The notes beneath the pieces were generated by a model. The model was not told where the DNA came from, made no database searches, and saw nothing but the letters and a program-made list of their open reading frames with translations. DNA of 64,000 nucleotides from Manihot esculenta. Taxonomy: Eukaryota; Streptophyta; Magnoliopsida; Malpighiales; Euphorbiaceae. Positions 25,146-39,046 of this stretch are shown here, piece by piece. Each line of letters starts with the position of its first letter. Position 1 is the stretch's first letter. A program made the translations under genes and the position numbers. The stretch covers positions 30,344,158 to 30,408,157 of the forward strand of contig NC_035163.2 in assembly GCF_001659605.2 (NCBI RefSeq), written 5' to 3'.

Positions 25146-25895
25146 TCCTTTTTTCTGCTTGGGTTTAAGAACGAGCGTTTGACGGTTTTCGCAGAGGTTT
25201 TATGAGGAGCTTGAGGAATTTTGCCTACTGTTGGCTGTTACAACTTAAAGAAGCGGCTTAAGCAAATCGCGTGCCCCTAAAATTTTTCCCCTCTTCTTTT
25301 TATTGGCGCCTCCAATTATATTTTTGTTTGAAGTAATTTAATTTTCACGAAGTAGCATAATAAAAATTCTCATATTTATAGTTCTTTAATTTCATGAACT
25401 TTAATTAGCTTAAACCTCTTATGTAACAATCCTGAAGAAATTCCAAGTCATTCGTCCTAAAACAGTGATGAATACGACAATGGATTTCAACTTGGATTCC
25501 ACGGATTTCAACTTGGATTCCACGTGCCATTCCATTTCATTCCCACGCGTCTTAGTATTCAATAGTACAGCAGTGTCTTTGATCAGTAATCGAAACATTA
25601 GTCGGTCAAATTCACGCATTCGCATTTGCAAATCTTCTCCTAACTCGTCCTTTCTTAAATATGTGCTATTGCATCCTCTATACCTATTTAAGAACCAACC
25701 TCCACAATTTGAATGGTTAATCCCAAATTTGCATTCCGAGCTTTCGCAGAGTAATCCATTTAAGGCTAGTACCACTAGGCAAATGACACTGGCGAAAACG
25801 GAGCACTTGGAGGAGAGAGAGAGAGAAAGAGAGATGAAGATAACTGTAAACTAAAAACTATTAATTTACATTAGGACACAGCTTTACAAGATATC
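25146..25895. other. Spacer between SPOUT1 and KAPP (both minus strand)
   Basis: It should hold the KAPP 3' UTR (from 25895 downward) and the SPOUT1 promoter. An 18-base direct duplication (GATTTCAACTTGGATTCCAC twice) lies at about 25482-25522. A minus-strand open frame, about 25419-25850, lacks an ATG; a plus-strand frame overlaps it. Neither has a known domain. Confidence 0.5.
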
Positions 25896-28800
25896 CTAGA
25901 TTCTGTTAAAATCCACGAAAATTATGGAGGTGTTATCCTTTGTCCGCAGCGTTCTAGCCTCGCTCAACAGAAAATTAGCTACCATCTCAGCAGGATTCTC
26001 CCCACGTGTAGAGTCTCTCTCCTTCATCTGTGTAAATAAAAGATCAGAAGCTTATAGAACGCCATGAAACTAAAGCTTAAAGAAATTCGCAATGGATGTT
26101 AATTGCTTTTACAGAAAATGATTCACCTGAACTACAAGCTGAACTGCCTTCTTAACACTAACGACATCCCAAAAGCCATCACTGCAATGTTTACAGAATC
26201 CAGGCATTTGTAAATAACCAACAAATAGATGGTCACATCATCTATTTTTAGCAGCTTAAACCACCAGAGCAGGTCAAAGGAGCATGAACCAAATAAATCA
26301 CAAACTGATAAGAATGTCGCTTATTGCTGAGGCAAGGATATTAATCACAAACATAATCACCTTGCCAACAGTGCAAAAGTTCTACTTGCTTGATGTATAT
26401 GTACAGCTTCACTTATGTAGGGTTCTGAACTGAATCGGGCATCCTGCTGCTTCAGAAATTTGTCTCCAAGCATCCGCGCAAGGTTCAAGCCTGAAAAATG
26501 GGAAGAGAACAAGAAGTCATTATCAACTTGGGGACATTGATTCTCAGTCTTCCAAAATAATTAGTTTTTCTCAGCTTTTCCCCTACTTACCACAAAGACG
26601 TGTATCCCCATCTTTCAATGGTTCTCCTATTTCACTGATTCGAAGTCTTTCAGAATAACTAGTTACTCTATGGTCTTCTGTCATCTTAATCTGCTTTCCA
26701 TCGACACTGAAAATCACATCCAGCTGTAAATATGGTATTAAAGAACTAGTTACATAAAAACTTTCATTTTAGATAGCCACAAGAATCATGATGATCAAAA
26801 TTAGCAAGGAAATATTTAAAAAATAACAACCAGGACAACCGACATGGCAATACCATAGTTGATAGGCGTAATAGTCGTTCAACACTAGAATGTTTTTTAT
26901 ACACCACCAATTGTGTTAAAGTTGCAGATCATATAACTTGCTACTTAGCTGCCTATTTGTCCAACTCTAACAGTGAAAACTTTCGCTGATATACATCAAT
27001 AAGACTTCAGCACTGTGATAGTAAGTAGCCTCTTTCTTTTTTTTAACCTTGGAATAGTATTATTGTTACAAGACTACCCTTCTTAATAGATATTATATTC
27101 AGAAAAGTACTGATGAACCTAATAGCCATCACCATTCCTTAAAAACTGATCAGCATCTGCCAGTTTGTCTACCATATACTCTTATCTCACATTCCCTTTC
27201 TTTCTTGCAGTCTATCAGAGAGAAATATAAAATAAGAAACTAAAACATACTTCATAACACAAGCTGAATCCCCAAGATTGGCACACTGTGCAAAGAAATT
27301 TTCATCACTGTCAGCCCAAACCAGAAGCACAGTTGCAGTACAACCCTGCAAATTCGTTGTTGTGATGTTAAAACGGTAAAATTTTCATAGCAGTTTATTA
27401 AAATTAATTAGAAATAATAATACTTTCTTATGGTACTGCTTGTAAAAAAATGTAAAGAAAACCAATAGCATATTAAATGAACCAGGATAGAACTTTAGAA
27501 CACACTATAAAACTGACAGATCTGCTGAGTAAGGATGATGATGGGATGGGTTTGAGTTTTGAGAACCTATTACAGAGCCAGAGATATCCCACCTCTGGTT
27601 TTCTAATTATTTTTTCAGTTTTCAGTTAAACGAACCAATAAACATCGGTTCATTTTGATTCGGTTATTCTTTATATATCGGTTCGGTTCGGAACCGACCA
27701 AATGCTCAACCGTTAGGTAGGTGACCTACCGGAGGTGCACACTTAGATTGACTAGCCTAGGCACCTCGTCCCAGGCACAACATTGGCACAGCTTTCTTAT
27801 ATTTTGACTCTCACCATATATTATTATATATGTTTTATATGGTTCAATCTCAAATATTGGAGAAAGGCCAGGCATTAGTTCATGGTACATTGCAATGCAC
27901 CAAATAAAACTAAATGCGACAAAAAAAAAGACAAGGATTATCTTCTTGTTGTGAAGTTTTCAATTGAAAGTAATAGCAATGAGAAAAGAAAATAAGGGAA
28001 GAAACAAAACATGAACCAAATAAAGGTTTGCAGAGTACTCCAACCGAGTTAATACTCTCTCTTCTTAATATCTTCATCTATCCCTATTCTTCGATAAGAC
28101 CCCCTAGTATTCAACCATGATAAACTGGAGTTGAATTGTGGATTATAATACATATACATGTGGCTTGGTTGAGTTGCTGCTGCCTATTTTATTGAATAAG
28201 AAAGAACTTTTCAATAAAGCATAGACAATTGTGAAAAAAATACAGCAACAAACAGAAAAAGATAGACCAAGAAGAAACCTCATAAAAGTTATTCATGGAA
28301 GCTTCTGTTTGAGAAAATGCAACTCTGAGAACTTCTGAAGCATCACATTGTGATAAAACCCTCTCCCTTGTTAGTGAATCTGACAAAATATTGGCCACCT
28401 TCTCAGGTAGCATTCTGGAATAAAGAAAATGATCTAACAATAATTACTAAATCACCCACCAACACAAGCACGAAATAAAAATAGATGAAGATAGTGGATT
28501 CAATTGGATAAAATGCAATATTAATAATACTCACTCCTAAACAGTCAATGCATAACATCACATCACTATGTATATCTTTTTATTCTAAGAATAGGAAAGT
28601 GCATCATAAGTCAGTGTAATGGAGAAACAATAGAAATAGAAAATTACATGGAATTATGCAACAGGGAAAATTTTCTATTTCAGAACTTAAACTTTAAATA
28701 AATCACGGCCAAATTACAGTGACTTTTTTGGGAGAATATCAACAATAATTGTTAAAAGTGTTTGTTTTTGTTGTTCAAGATATGGTAGATAAAGAAGCAA

Positions 28801-31800
28801 GATTTCACTCCACAACAAGGTAGAACTTTAAAACTAAGCTTAGAATACTAACTTGCTAGCAGACTTGGCAGCTGCTATGCCACCATGCCCGTCGCAAATA
28901 CCAAACACTCCAAACTGCAAGATAAGGAATTAGGTTGCGTAATTTGTTTCAAGTAAACATATTGCATCTTCATTTCAATGCAGAACTTAAAAATTCTAAA
29001 ACCTGTTCAATGCCAGGTAGGGGCCATTGATAATAGCACACATCTTCCATCGCAAGCTTCTTTCCACCTCGACGCATAGACATGGGGTCTGATGTCATAC
29101 CTACCCCAAAAGGCATCTCGTTCTCGGCTGTAGATGTAATTTGAACCTACAAAAAATCACACACACATATATATATGAAGGCATCAGCTAGCAAATGTGA
29201 AGTCAACTGTACAAAAAAGCTAATTGTCTCTGTCATAGTTTTGCTAGGTTTAGGTAAAAATATCAATAAAAATAAATGCATGAAAACAGAAAATGATAAG
29301 ACCCACTTGTTTATACTACATGAAACATAATCAGAAGTTCTTTTTGAAATAAGAAACTTATGAATCCTAAATTTCAGTATCAATATATGTTTCAAACTTG
29401 TCAAACGTGGAAAAGTTTTACAAAGGTACAAGGCATCCTAAGAATTTATGATCCTAGAAAAGAATTCAGCTGATTGTGGACAACTCAAATTGTCTATAAA
29501 ATCTATTACCATAATTAAAATGCATGCTCGTCAAGCTATAACTTGGTAAACTTACATGTACACTTGAAGTTGTGCCAAGTGTTAATATGTCTCCATTTGT
29601 CAGCTCAATTGGGTCACTCCAGTGCCTACTTCCAGAATCTGGATGATTAATAGGCCGTGAATTCAAAAGTGTTCCATTTAGGCTGCCCATGTCTACCAGC
29701 TCCCATTTTTTCTTCTGAAACAAAAGTAGATATCAATATAGTAACTGCACAATGCTAAGCAAAGATCAGAAAACCAAATCAAAATGGCAGCAACTTACAT
29801 CCATATTCCAGTTAATCATTGCATGCTTTCCAGACACCTCTGAATCATTCAACAACAAGTCACTAGAAACCCTTCCGAGAGTCAATGGAAGCCTTGAAGT
29901 ACTTGTCGACTGAATAGAACAATGGAGCCCACAACAAGGACCAGAAATGACCTCCAAAGAGAGGCAGCTTCCTGCACTTCCAACAAAAAATGTAATAACA
30001 TGTTTTTTCACATTTGGACAAATAAGACTACCAAGAATTAGCCTCTTTCACACATGTGAAGACAAAAAAATTACTTTGATCAGGGATAACCTTGGGCACA
30101 AATTCCTGAAAATTTTTATCATTTTGCAGACCAGGTTCCACTATAGGACTTTGATCTTCCTGTCTAACATGTGTCTGCAGTTCAGCTAGGTGCTCTTTTC
30201 GAAATATGGTTTGGCCAACTGAAACATCCACTGTAGGTTCTGAAACATCTAAAACCAAACTACCTCCTGGAATAGAAAAGTAAGAACAAGTCAACAACTA
30301 AAAAAAGACCAAATCTGCTTTTTCAACCAGTAAAATACAAATAAAATGTATATACAATTTTTTTTTTTTAAAAGAACCTTGGACCAAATGAGGTGATTCA
30401 GAAGGAAGCCTTTGTTCATGAACAAGTCCAACAGGCCTGGACAAACACAATGACCCTTCATTTTGATAACATGCTCCCTCTACATCACAATTTCTTGCCC
30501 AATCATTGCTTTCCACTTCATCTGAAACAAGGGGCCTATCCAAGTCACCAACCTAAAAAGGAAGATGTTAAGAGTTGTGAAAAATAATGCAGAGCAACAT
30601 GTGCAAAAATACCTGTTCTATCAATGTCTTCTTTTAAAGAATAAAACCTAATTTACATCCATAGCGGGCATAATATGGATAAGGTGCATATCTCAAAAAA
30701 ATTTTGACAGAATTTTATTGCTTTTAACACTACAAAGTTCTAACATAATATTTTATGTATGTAGGATATTTGTCAAAACCTCTTCCTAGTAGCATAGAAT
30801 GCAACTAAAATACTGAGAACACTTTGGATAAGAGCCAGGAAGCTTCAAAGCAATATTGTGCTTGTCCTTGATACAAATGTTGTTAACATCTAATCCATTT
30901 GGCTGCCTGACTACTTCAAAACAATTGTCTTGAACAGTTTTTGATAATTATTTAACGAATAGAAGTTGTCAAGTGCTTCCCACATGTAGTTAAAATTTAT
31001 TCACCTTTTATCCACTAAATTGAGTTTTGGAGCTATTAAATATATGCAAACTTTCTCCACAGTCCACACACATAAACATGCTGTGAATTGTAAAAATGAA
31101 GTGGATAATTCATAAATTGTGACAAATTAGATAACGCGGATATCAAATCTCATTCATTCAAACAGTATTTAACCCCCTTGATGCCAAAGCGAGAGGACAA
31201 CAAATTCTGTATGATGCATAAAAACCGTTAACACCTCGAACATGAGATGCGAACAGGTAATTGCAGAGCGATATGGATTGATTACCATCAATTAAGCAAA
31301 TTCTCCTTAAACTACTGAATATTTGCAAGTATATGTTCCTGCGTCAATCAAATCTATTTATCAAAGGAATAAATAAAAACCAGACACCTCAGCTGTATGA
31401 CACCAAAATCTTCCCCTCAAAACCATCCAAACAGAGAAGATCAATCGGTAACAAGTGAAAAAACATATCAAAGGAGAGGGGAAAAAAAGGAATGCCAAGC
31501 TCCGATGCAATCACCAGAAAGATCCAACAAGACTAAAGCCTCCCAATCTTCCATTAGCTTTTTAAAAATTCAAATGACTATATATATGATTGAACAGCAA
31601 GCAAATCAGCCATGATACAACCCCTATCTTCGTGCTATCTCGTTTCCAAGGATTCTTACCAACCAAACAGGAAATGACATTACAAGACGATCAAAAACCT
31701 AAATACGGAAGAGGAAATAAAGGAGAAAACAGACTTGGATTGAATAAGAAAGAAAAAGCAGAGAAGGGGAAGGGGAGAGGTACCTTGAGAGTGTAAGAAG

Positions 31801-31909
31801 TGGAGGAGAAAAAGAAGCGCCATGGTTTGCAGGCAAGGAAGATGAGGAGGAGGATCAAAAGCAGCATAAGGAGGACAATTACAGTGCTCTCAAGCAGCAT
31901 CATCGCCAT
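25896..31909 (-). CDS. KAPP: Kinase-associated protein phosphatase (FHA + PP2C), membrane anchored
   Basis: Thirteen minus-strand exons: 31909-31784, 30552-30378, 30266-30075, 29971-29799, 29714-29556, 29146-29003, 28914-28853, 28414-28279, 27345-27251, 26706-26591, 26490-26361, 26181-26127, 26027-25896. The sum is 1695 bases, 564 residues, near the usual KAPP length. Residues about 5-27 are a hydrophobic signal anchor. The FHA (kinase-interaction) domain spans about 165-275, with LGRVSSDLLLND, SGKHA and GSLNGT. The PP2C domain, about 285-560, has MED, DGHGG, GDSAC, SDGFWD and KDN, the metal-binding set. KAPP binds phosphorylated receptor-like kinases such as CLV1 and FLS2 at the plasma membrane and dampens their signalling. 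All splice sites are GT-AG. The first intron is about 1.2 kb. Confidence 0.95.
27590..27770. repeat. CGGTT/GAACCG-rich insert in KAPP intron 8
   Basis: This stretch contains GTTCGGTTCGGAACCG, a self-complementary run, next to further CGGTT and GAACC words. It differs in composition from the surrounding A/T-rich intron. Such words are common at plant transposon remnants, but I see no clear ends, terminal inverted repeats or target duplication. Confidence 0.35.
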
Positions 31910-34900
31910 AGTCGTCTCTTTCCCTCTCTTGTCTCTCTACGGATTAGAGATTGGGTTCTCATTTGCGCTAAACTCGCCTTGAAATGGTCGCACTCGCACA
32001 TTGCATCTCACAATTTCTTCTTTCTTTTCTTTTTTTTTTTTTTCTTTTCTTCTTTTATTTTTCTTCTAACCTTTTCTATTCGTTTTTCTATTTCTCATAA
32101 TATTAATTTTTCACTTGATTTCGATTAAAACTTAAATTGAACATTTTATAATCATACAAACTTAAATATTATTAAATTAATATTATTAAATCAGTAGCAA
32201 ATAAACGTACTTCTACTCATGGCCGAGCCTATTTTGGTCCAGTGAAAAAGCATATTATTACCTCCAACCCACTATTAAAAAAAACACATATTCCTAATCA
32301 TGTTAGGCGCATCAGCACGTGAAGTTTGTTTATATATGTATTTTAAAATATTTTATATTACAGTAATAAATTTTTTAAGTAAAGTTTGACTACTATATAT
32401 GCATATCTCATTAAAATGAAATCTGTGTAAAATTTAAAAATAAATATAAAAAAATAAACATATAAAATGTTAAAATAAATATTAAAATAGCAACAATCCA
32501 ATTTTTCATTGATCATTTGGGAACCGAGAAGAAGATAGAAGGTCCGGTACAACCGCAGGGAAGAGTGGATTATTCGAGGCATCGGGTCATGTCATTTTCT
32601 ATTTTGTCTACTTGCAGTGACCAGACTAATAAAAGGGCCTACTACTGCCTGGGCTTTGATTATACATGGCGAGGTGAGTCTGAGTAATCACCGGTTCTAA
32701 CAGCATGAGACTATGAAATCCAATGCTCTGGCACACGGGCTAAAAAATTTGCTCGGGAAACAACGGCCTCAAACATGGGTTCCGTCTTTTGGGTTGGGTT
32801 TTTAATTTATCCTTGCATGGGAGGTTTTTTCTTCTCTCAGTAATATTACTCCTGAAATTTGAAACGTCTCATGTTCAATGTTCCAATATTTTTTTATCTT
32901 TAAAAAAAACTTAGAAACCCAGAAGCATACGTTATCGTCACTCGTAGACTATTATAAATCAAGTCATTCTATTATGGTTGATGAAATGCAAGTCAGGGAC
33001 AGGGTTTGCAGAAAAAGACAAAATGATGAGCATATGTTAATTATTATCCCATTTGAGGATGAATAGCTCTGAGTTTTGTTGTGCCATCTTCCCTTTTGTG
33101 CTTCTTGTTTATTCCGAGCTGTTTTTGTCTAGCTAAGGGACTTTTTATCTTTGTTTGGGTTGCATGCCAGCATTCTATTGCTGTGATTCTGCTGTCTTTC
33201 TGGTACTATTGCAATGTGCGGGATTCAGTCGACAACCAGTGGAACGGTGCTTCAGTGGCTGCTATGTCGGTTTGGATCATGGGCAAAGGTGAGTTGCGGG
33301 TTGGGCTTTCATTTTTCTATTTTTTTTTTTTTTTTCAAATTGGGTTGGCTTGTGGATTGGATATGGGTTGTGAATTGTGGTTGGTTTGATTAGTTTTATT
33401 GGATCTTTAGCCAGATTACTTTTTGTACAAGCATTACATGCAATATAATTGAATTGTTAAAAAAGTTATTTAATTTTTTACTATATCCTATTTTTTTTTC
33501 TCAAAGAATATATCCTACCTTCAAATCCATGAAATCAAAATAAATTTTACTTTTAATTTTCAACTTGAACGCATTAGTAAGTTTACGAATAAATTATTAG
33601 TTAGAGAAGAAAATGGTCTGTAATTTAATTAATTATATAATATATATATAATTATTTTATTTTGAGTATATATGGATCCATATATATTGTAAGAGACAAT
33701 TCTCAAGTGGGCACATGGATAACATGTTTCTACATTCTAAGTGGTCAGCAATGTCATTCTCTGGTAGAAGAAATTATTAACCTAATTTGTACTATTGCTG
33801 AATTTACCATGATTAACGCCACTAGCTAGAATAGCAACCCTTCAAGATTCAAGCGTAATCAACACTTCCAACAGTTGAACACTGCTTTTGATTGAAAGTT
33901 TATTTTGAATTCAACAATCTAATAAATAATTTCTAATTATTTATCATACTTCCTTGTCACATAGACAAGAAATTGAAAAATAATGTTTATGTTCCAAGTT
34001 TTTTTCTGAGCCACATTCATTCTAAATATTCTATCTATTGGCCAAGGTTATGTCTTTCATTTTTTGCTTGAGACTTAACCAGCAAGTTTTCTTAAATCGT
34101 CATGCAATTTGCCTTAATCCATGAAAGATTATTCCATTTGTCTATTCACCTTTATCAACAATATAATATGTATAGTACTGTTATTCTTTCATAGTGACAT
34201 TCAAATGTGTCACTTTTAATTAATTAAACATCTAAAAAAAAATAAAATATATATTAAAAAAATTAACACTTGCAGGGTACCTAAATGCAGAAACTTTCTA
34301 GAGCATGAATATGACAAGTCTCCTCATTTACTTTACTGATTAATCATCATACTAATCAACCAGCAGAATTACTAATCACATGCTTGCCAAATTGAGACTC
34401 CCATTATCCCCTTACTTTTTCTTTTTTTTATAAATAAAATACTTCATTAGCTTAAAGTAAATAATGGAACAATATATTAAAAATGGATAAACATCATAAA
34501 CTCCATTCATCCAAATTGTTGATAATGTTCTGACATCCAGAATAATGAATTTACAGTAGTTATGTGAGCTTAGATGAAGAGGAGGGAATTCCTCTCCTTT
34601 TATCCCTTTCAATTTGTCTGTCAGTAATGCTTAACAGTCTCTCTGTTACAGTACTACCTGTTTCTGTCATACAGGTCCGTACGTACGGAAATGTCAGACT
34701 CTTTCTTTATGCCGGGCGGCCATTTAATTCTCCTTAACACATATGTAAGCAGGGCTGCAAAATAACTAGATCTGCTAACTTTCTTCATGTCACTTCGCCG
34801 GGCTAAATTTCTCTCTACTCGACTTGGGCTTATGAGTGATCCAACCTGCTTCGCGTGCTTGGATAAGACTGAAAGTATTAGACCAATCTATCGGGGGGCT

Positions 34901-37900
34901 TCGAGAATTTTGAGCTTGATTCGTTTCTTTAAACTTGACCTTTTCTTGAATAGCTGCGGCCAGAGAGCAGTTAATAAATTAGAAGTATAAAGTAGTTTTA
35001 AAATTTAAGAGAATATTTTAAATTTTTAATTGATCTATTCAATGCAAATTTAAATTAATCGAGTAAGTACATTTTAAACATCGGATGATAAAGAAAGTTT
35101 TATAAAAATTCAATTTATCTAATTTATTTTTTTTATTAATTTTTTTATTTGAAATTAAAAACATCATTTATTCTTAATTTATAAAATTTTCATGTTAAAA
35201 AAATAATAAATTATATATAATCTTATACAAAAGAATTTTTCTTTTAAAATAAATTATGTCAAAAAGAAGGGTATACCTCTAACTACTCACTGTCTGTAAA
35301 TTAATATTGCCTCTTAAAAAGGTCGATCCATGTTAATTAATTTTAATAAGCAATAAAATGGCCATTAGTTACATGACAACTTTGCATGGATTACGTAGGC
35401 TTTTCCTTTTTATTGTTGTAGTTTGTAAGTTGAGAGAGAATAAATTAGAATAATATATTAAAGAAAAGGTGGCACTAAAAATTTAAATTGGTCAAAAGGT
35501 AGGCAAAGTGGTATGTGGACATGCTTGTGTAAGCCATGAACTGGATTCTCTTGTCTTTCTTAGTAAAGTCTGTATAAAATATGTATAAAGGGGTAACACA
35601 AAGTTTCTCTTTTGACATGACGCATTCTTAGTTAAAGATTCCATCACTTACTATAAATTAATATACATAATCAAACAAAAGTTGATGGATTCTGATGCAA
35701 AATTCACTTCTTTTCTCTCCCCCATTTCTAATTAAGTGGGCTTAGGCTTAAACAACCTAAAATAAATTAATTGACACGTATATTATACAGAAATTTATTA
35801 ACAAACAGAAGCTTTTGTACTAGGAAAGGTTTCAAAAACATGGTCGTTTAGAGCTACCAAAGGCTGCCATTTTTACCAAGTTTTCTTTTTAGCTGGCTTT
35901 GTAGGGTTGCAGGTTAATTTGCAGTATTTGTTTATCTCCATTGATATTTTTGGATCTCTGCTAATTAGCTGTTCCGATCCTTGGATATCGGCTTTTCAAG
36001 AACTTTCCCACTGACAAGAGATGTGGAGTTCAGGTCATCAAAAGCTAAAAGGGATGATATGTTCTTTAACTAATTAGGTCGCTGTGTGACTGATCCCATT
36101 TTTTTAATAATTGATTACATATAACACATAGGCACGATTTGGATGTGTTTCGGTCCTTTAATTTTAAGTCAAATGATTGTTTTAGAATTCAAATCGAGTA
36201 GATCGAACACGATTTAAATGAATTTAGGTCAAATATTGATTTCTTATAAATCCAGTCTTCTCTTTTATATACTTTTAAGATCATAAATGTGTATGCTATA
36301 AATAGAACTGAAATAACATGTGCGACAGATAATATATAAATTGTTCAGCTCAACATTTATTAGTTAATTACTTACCATTAGTAAACTGTCTGAAAAATCA
36401 GTAAAAGATATTTTTATCAATCTGATGAAACGTATTATAGAGGTATTTAATATGACCAAAAATATATATATACTCCTATAGAATTCTAACATGCTCTCGG
36501 TCTCACCTTACAAAAATCACTATTTTGTATCTCATAAAATCTTAATTTTTTCAAACATAACATCCAATTTTATTATTCTCCGTAGATATTTACATCTCTT
36601 TAAACTAATCTCTAACTCATTGATTTCTTTAATAAATCAAATTACTTTTCTAAGTTTCAAATCCCAAACATATTAATAATTGAGAAAAAATTATTATTTA
36701 ACTCACTGTTAAATTTGTATCAAAATTAAAACATAAAATACTTATAAGAAGTTTAATATTAAATAGAAAACTCAAATATTATATTAAATTTAGATAAATT
36801 TATCTTAAAAATTAATTTAAAACTCTGATAATTGCTATATTATTCCTCTTAAATTATTGTGAAATTAAGATTTTGTTATTTTTTTTTAAATTAAAATTTG
36901 AAAATACGACAGGTGATTGGGTGGTAATTGAGTAAATCAATTAAATGAGAATGTGAAGCACTCAGACCAACTTTTGATATGCCCACAAGAAAAAGAAAAG
37001 AAATGAAATAATTAAACATGATGGAATATGACATATTACACTAATGATCTTTTTATATAAACATATGCTGTAGTTTTGTTGTGCTTTGGTTTATATATAT
37101 CCATTCTATTCCCACTACTGGTCGGTTTAATTGGGCAAGTTTTAGATATTTAATTAGCCGCACGACAGTCAGCATCAGTCATTATCTATAAAAGTGAGAA
37201 TTTATCAGAAAAAAAAAGAAATTAATACTTAATTAATACTCCATATTATTGGAAAATGTTTATTTGGATTCCATTATTATGAATTTAAAATATAATTATT
37301 TGAATTTTATTTATTCTACTTACTAGTCTTATCATCTTTCATGCTTTTGTATTCTAAATCACTACTTATTATTACATTTTAAGATTTACACAATTTTATT
37401 ATGGCAGTGCTTTAATAAACTCTAATTAATAAAAGAATGAATAAAAATATTTATTATAATATTCACCAAAAAATATTTTTTGAATTACCCTAGACTGACC
37501 CAATTCAAAGAATTGCCAGAGAAAAAAAAAAAAAAAAAGTTTGCCAACCTTCTTTTTTGACCAATGGCCATTCATGTGTAATCGCAGAATGACGAGGTGG
37601 AAAAGCATGCAACACAGTGGAGGTTACATGTTGCAATGATGCATGCATGGTGGTAGCCAGTGATGGTGAATGGTGACCCAGTTGCACTCTTTTACTCTAA
37701 CTGGTGCAACGAATCCTTAATTTCTAAACTTGGCAACTCTCACCCACGAGCTCCCTTCATCCTCTCAATAAAATACAGCCGCAACTTTTCCAGCAAAGGA
37801 GCTAGTTTAACATTTTAGGACACCCCACTTGTGGCCTATCCACATGGTTTATGCTTCCTCTGGTTCAGTGCTCAAATATTACTTTTAAACAGACTAGTTT

Positions 37901-39046
37901 AAATATTTTTCATATATTTTTTTTAATAGTAACGGGTAAGTGATGGATATAATCTTTCTAGTGGACAAACAAAAGGGCGGTGGAGGAGGATCGCTTCTTT
38001 CTTTCTCAGATGGCTTTTAACATGTCTGTACAATTTTAGTGATGCTTGCACAAAATTTTCCAGACCAAGAATAAAACGATGACGTTAACCCAAACTCAAA
38101 TAACTGATCTGCCCATTTGATCAGTAGTCCCGGTTCGATGGAAGGCTAATATTTTAAATTTAAAAAATTTTATCTATATAAAATTATCGTACAGTTATTT
38201 ATATTAATTGAATAATTACTCATGGTTCATGCATAATGAGTGAGCATGAATGGTGTGGATTAATAGGATAAAGGGTGTGGAGTATGTTGAAATTGTTGAA
38301 ATTATTTCCTTGAAAAACAGGGGTTTGACTATGAAGAGACATGAATCATACATTAAAACAATAGATGGTGTGTGTTTCCTGTTTAGAGAAAAATTGAGGG
38401 AAGAAAAATGAAAACCTATCACTATCAAAGAATCAACAAATATATATGAGAGAATCCTTTGTGTTTCTGGGCTTTTGTTGGTTTTCTTTTGGAAGCAAAG
38501 AAAATGGAATAGCAAAGCTGGTAATTTTTGGAGCATTATTACTCCCTATCTGTCTCTCTCTTTAACTACATTCATGCCATGCCCATGTGAGAAGCATAGT
38601 GGGATGGTTTTTTTTTTCTTTTAATTTTTTATGAATTTTATATTTTTAAAATTTAAGTCAAAAACAAGAATATTATAATTCTCCACATATTTTATTTATT
38701 TATTCTCCTTCTCAGTTTGTGGCTGATTAAGAAATGAATATTTCAAGTTGTGTTATAAAAAGAAAGCCCCCCCCACCCCTCGCTCCCCATCTCTCTTCAA
38801 GCTATACCACCTGGTGATTGTTGGATACTACAAATTCTCACCCAAGCCCTCACTTATCATTCATATTCAGTCTCTTCTCCTATCTGTCTCCTCCTATTTC
38901 TCTCCAGGAATCTAAATTCCCTTCATTGTAAACTCAAAGCTTGACGTCCTCTGTTTTTCCTCTGCCTCTCTACACTCTTGTGGCGGGGCCTTTCGTTGCT
39001 TTTTGCCTTTCATTTGTCATAGTTAGGTATCATTTTACTTGTTAAG
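31910..39046. other. Gene-poor 7 kb between KAPP and the FAF-like gene
   Basis: 31910-32060 is the KAPP 5' UTR/promoter side, with a long T/C tract at about 32010-32060. The remainder is A/T-rich. Open frames at 32878-33066, 33081-33389 and 34787-34990 have no convincing domain. About 38540-39046 is the FAF-like promoter and leader, with a pyrimidine tract at 38767-38800. I found no tRNA or known miRNA. Confidence 0.5.
38754..38760 (+). promoter_or_regulatory. TATA box of the FAF-like gene
   Basis: TATAAAA stands about 290 bases before the ATG and is followed within 10 bases by a C-rich run, and then by a CT-rich leader. Position and context fit a core promoter. Confidence 0.5.

Noticed and set aside
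24927..25205. 92-codon plus-strand frame over SPOUT1 exon 1
   Set aside because: It is antisense to the Lys-rich N-terminus of SPOUT1 and is a shadow frame.
33081..33389. 102-codon plus-strand frame in the KAPP-FAF spacer
   Set aside because: Composition-driven Phe/Leu-rich frame ending in a poly-Phe run; no domain, no clear start context.
37745..37775. GAGCTCCCTTCATCC resembles a miR159 target or star sequence
   Set aside because: The match is partial and no foldback precursor or coding target surrounds it.
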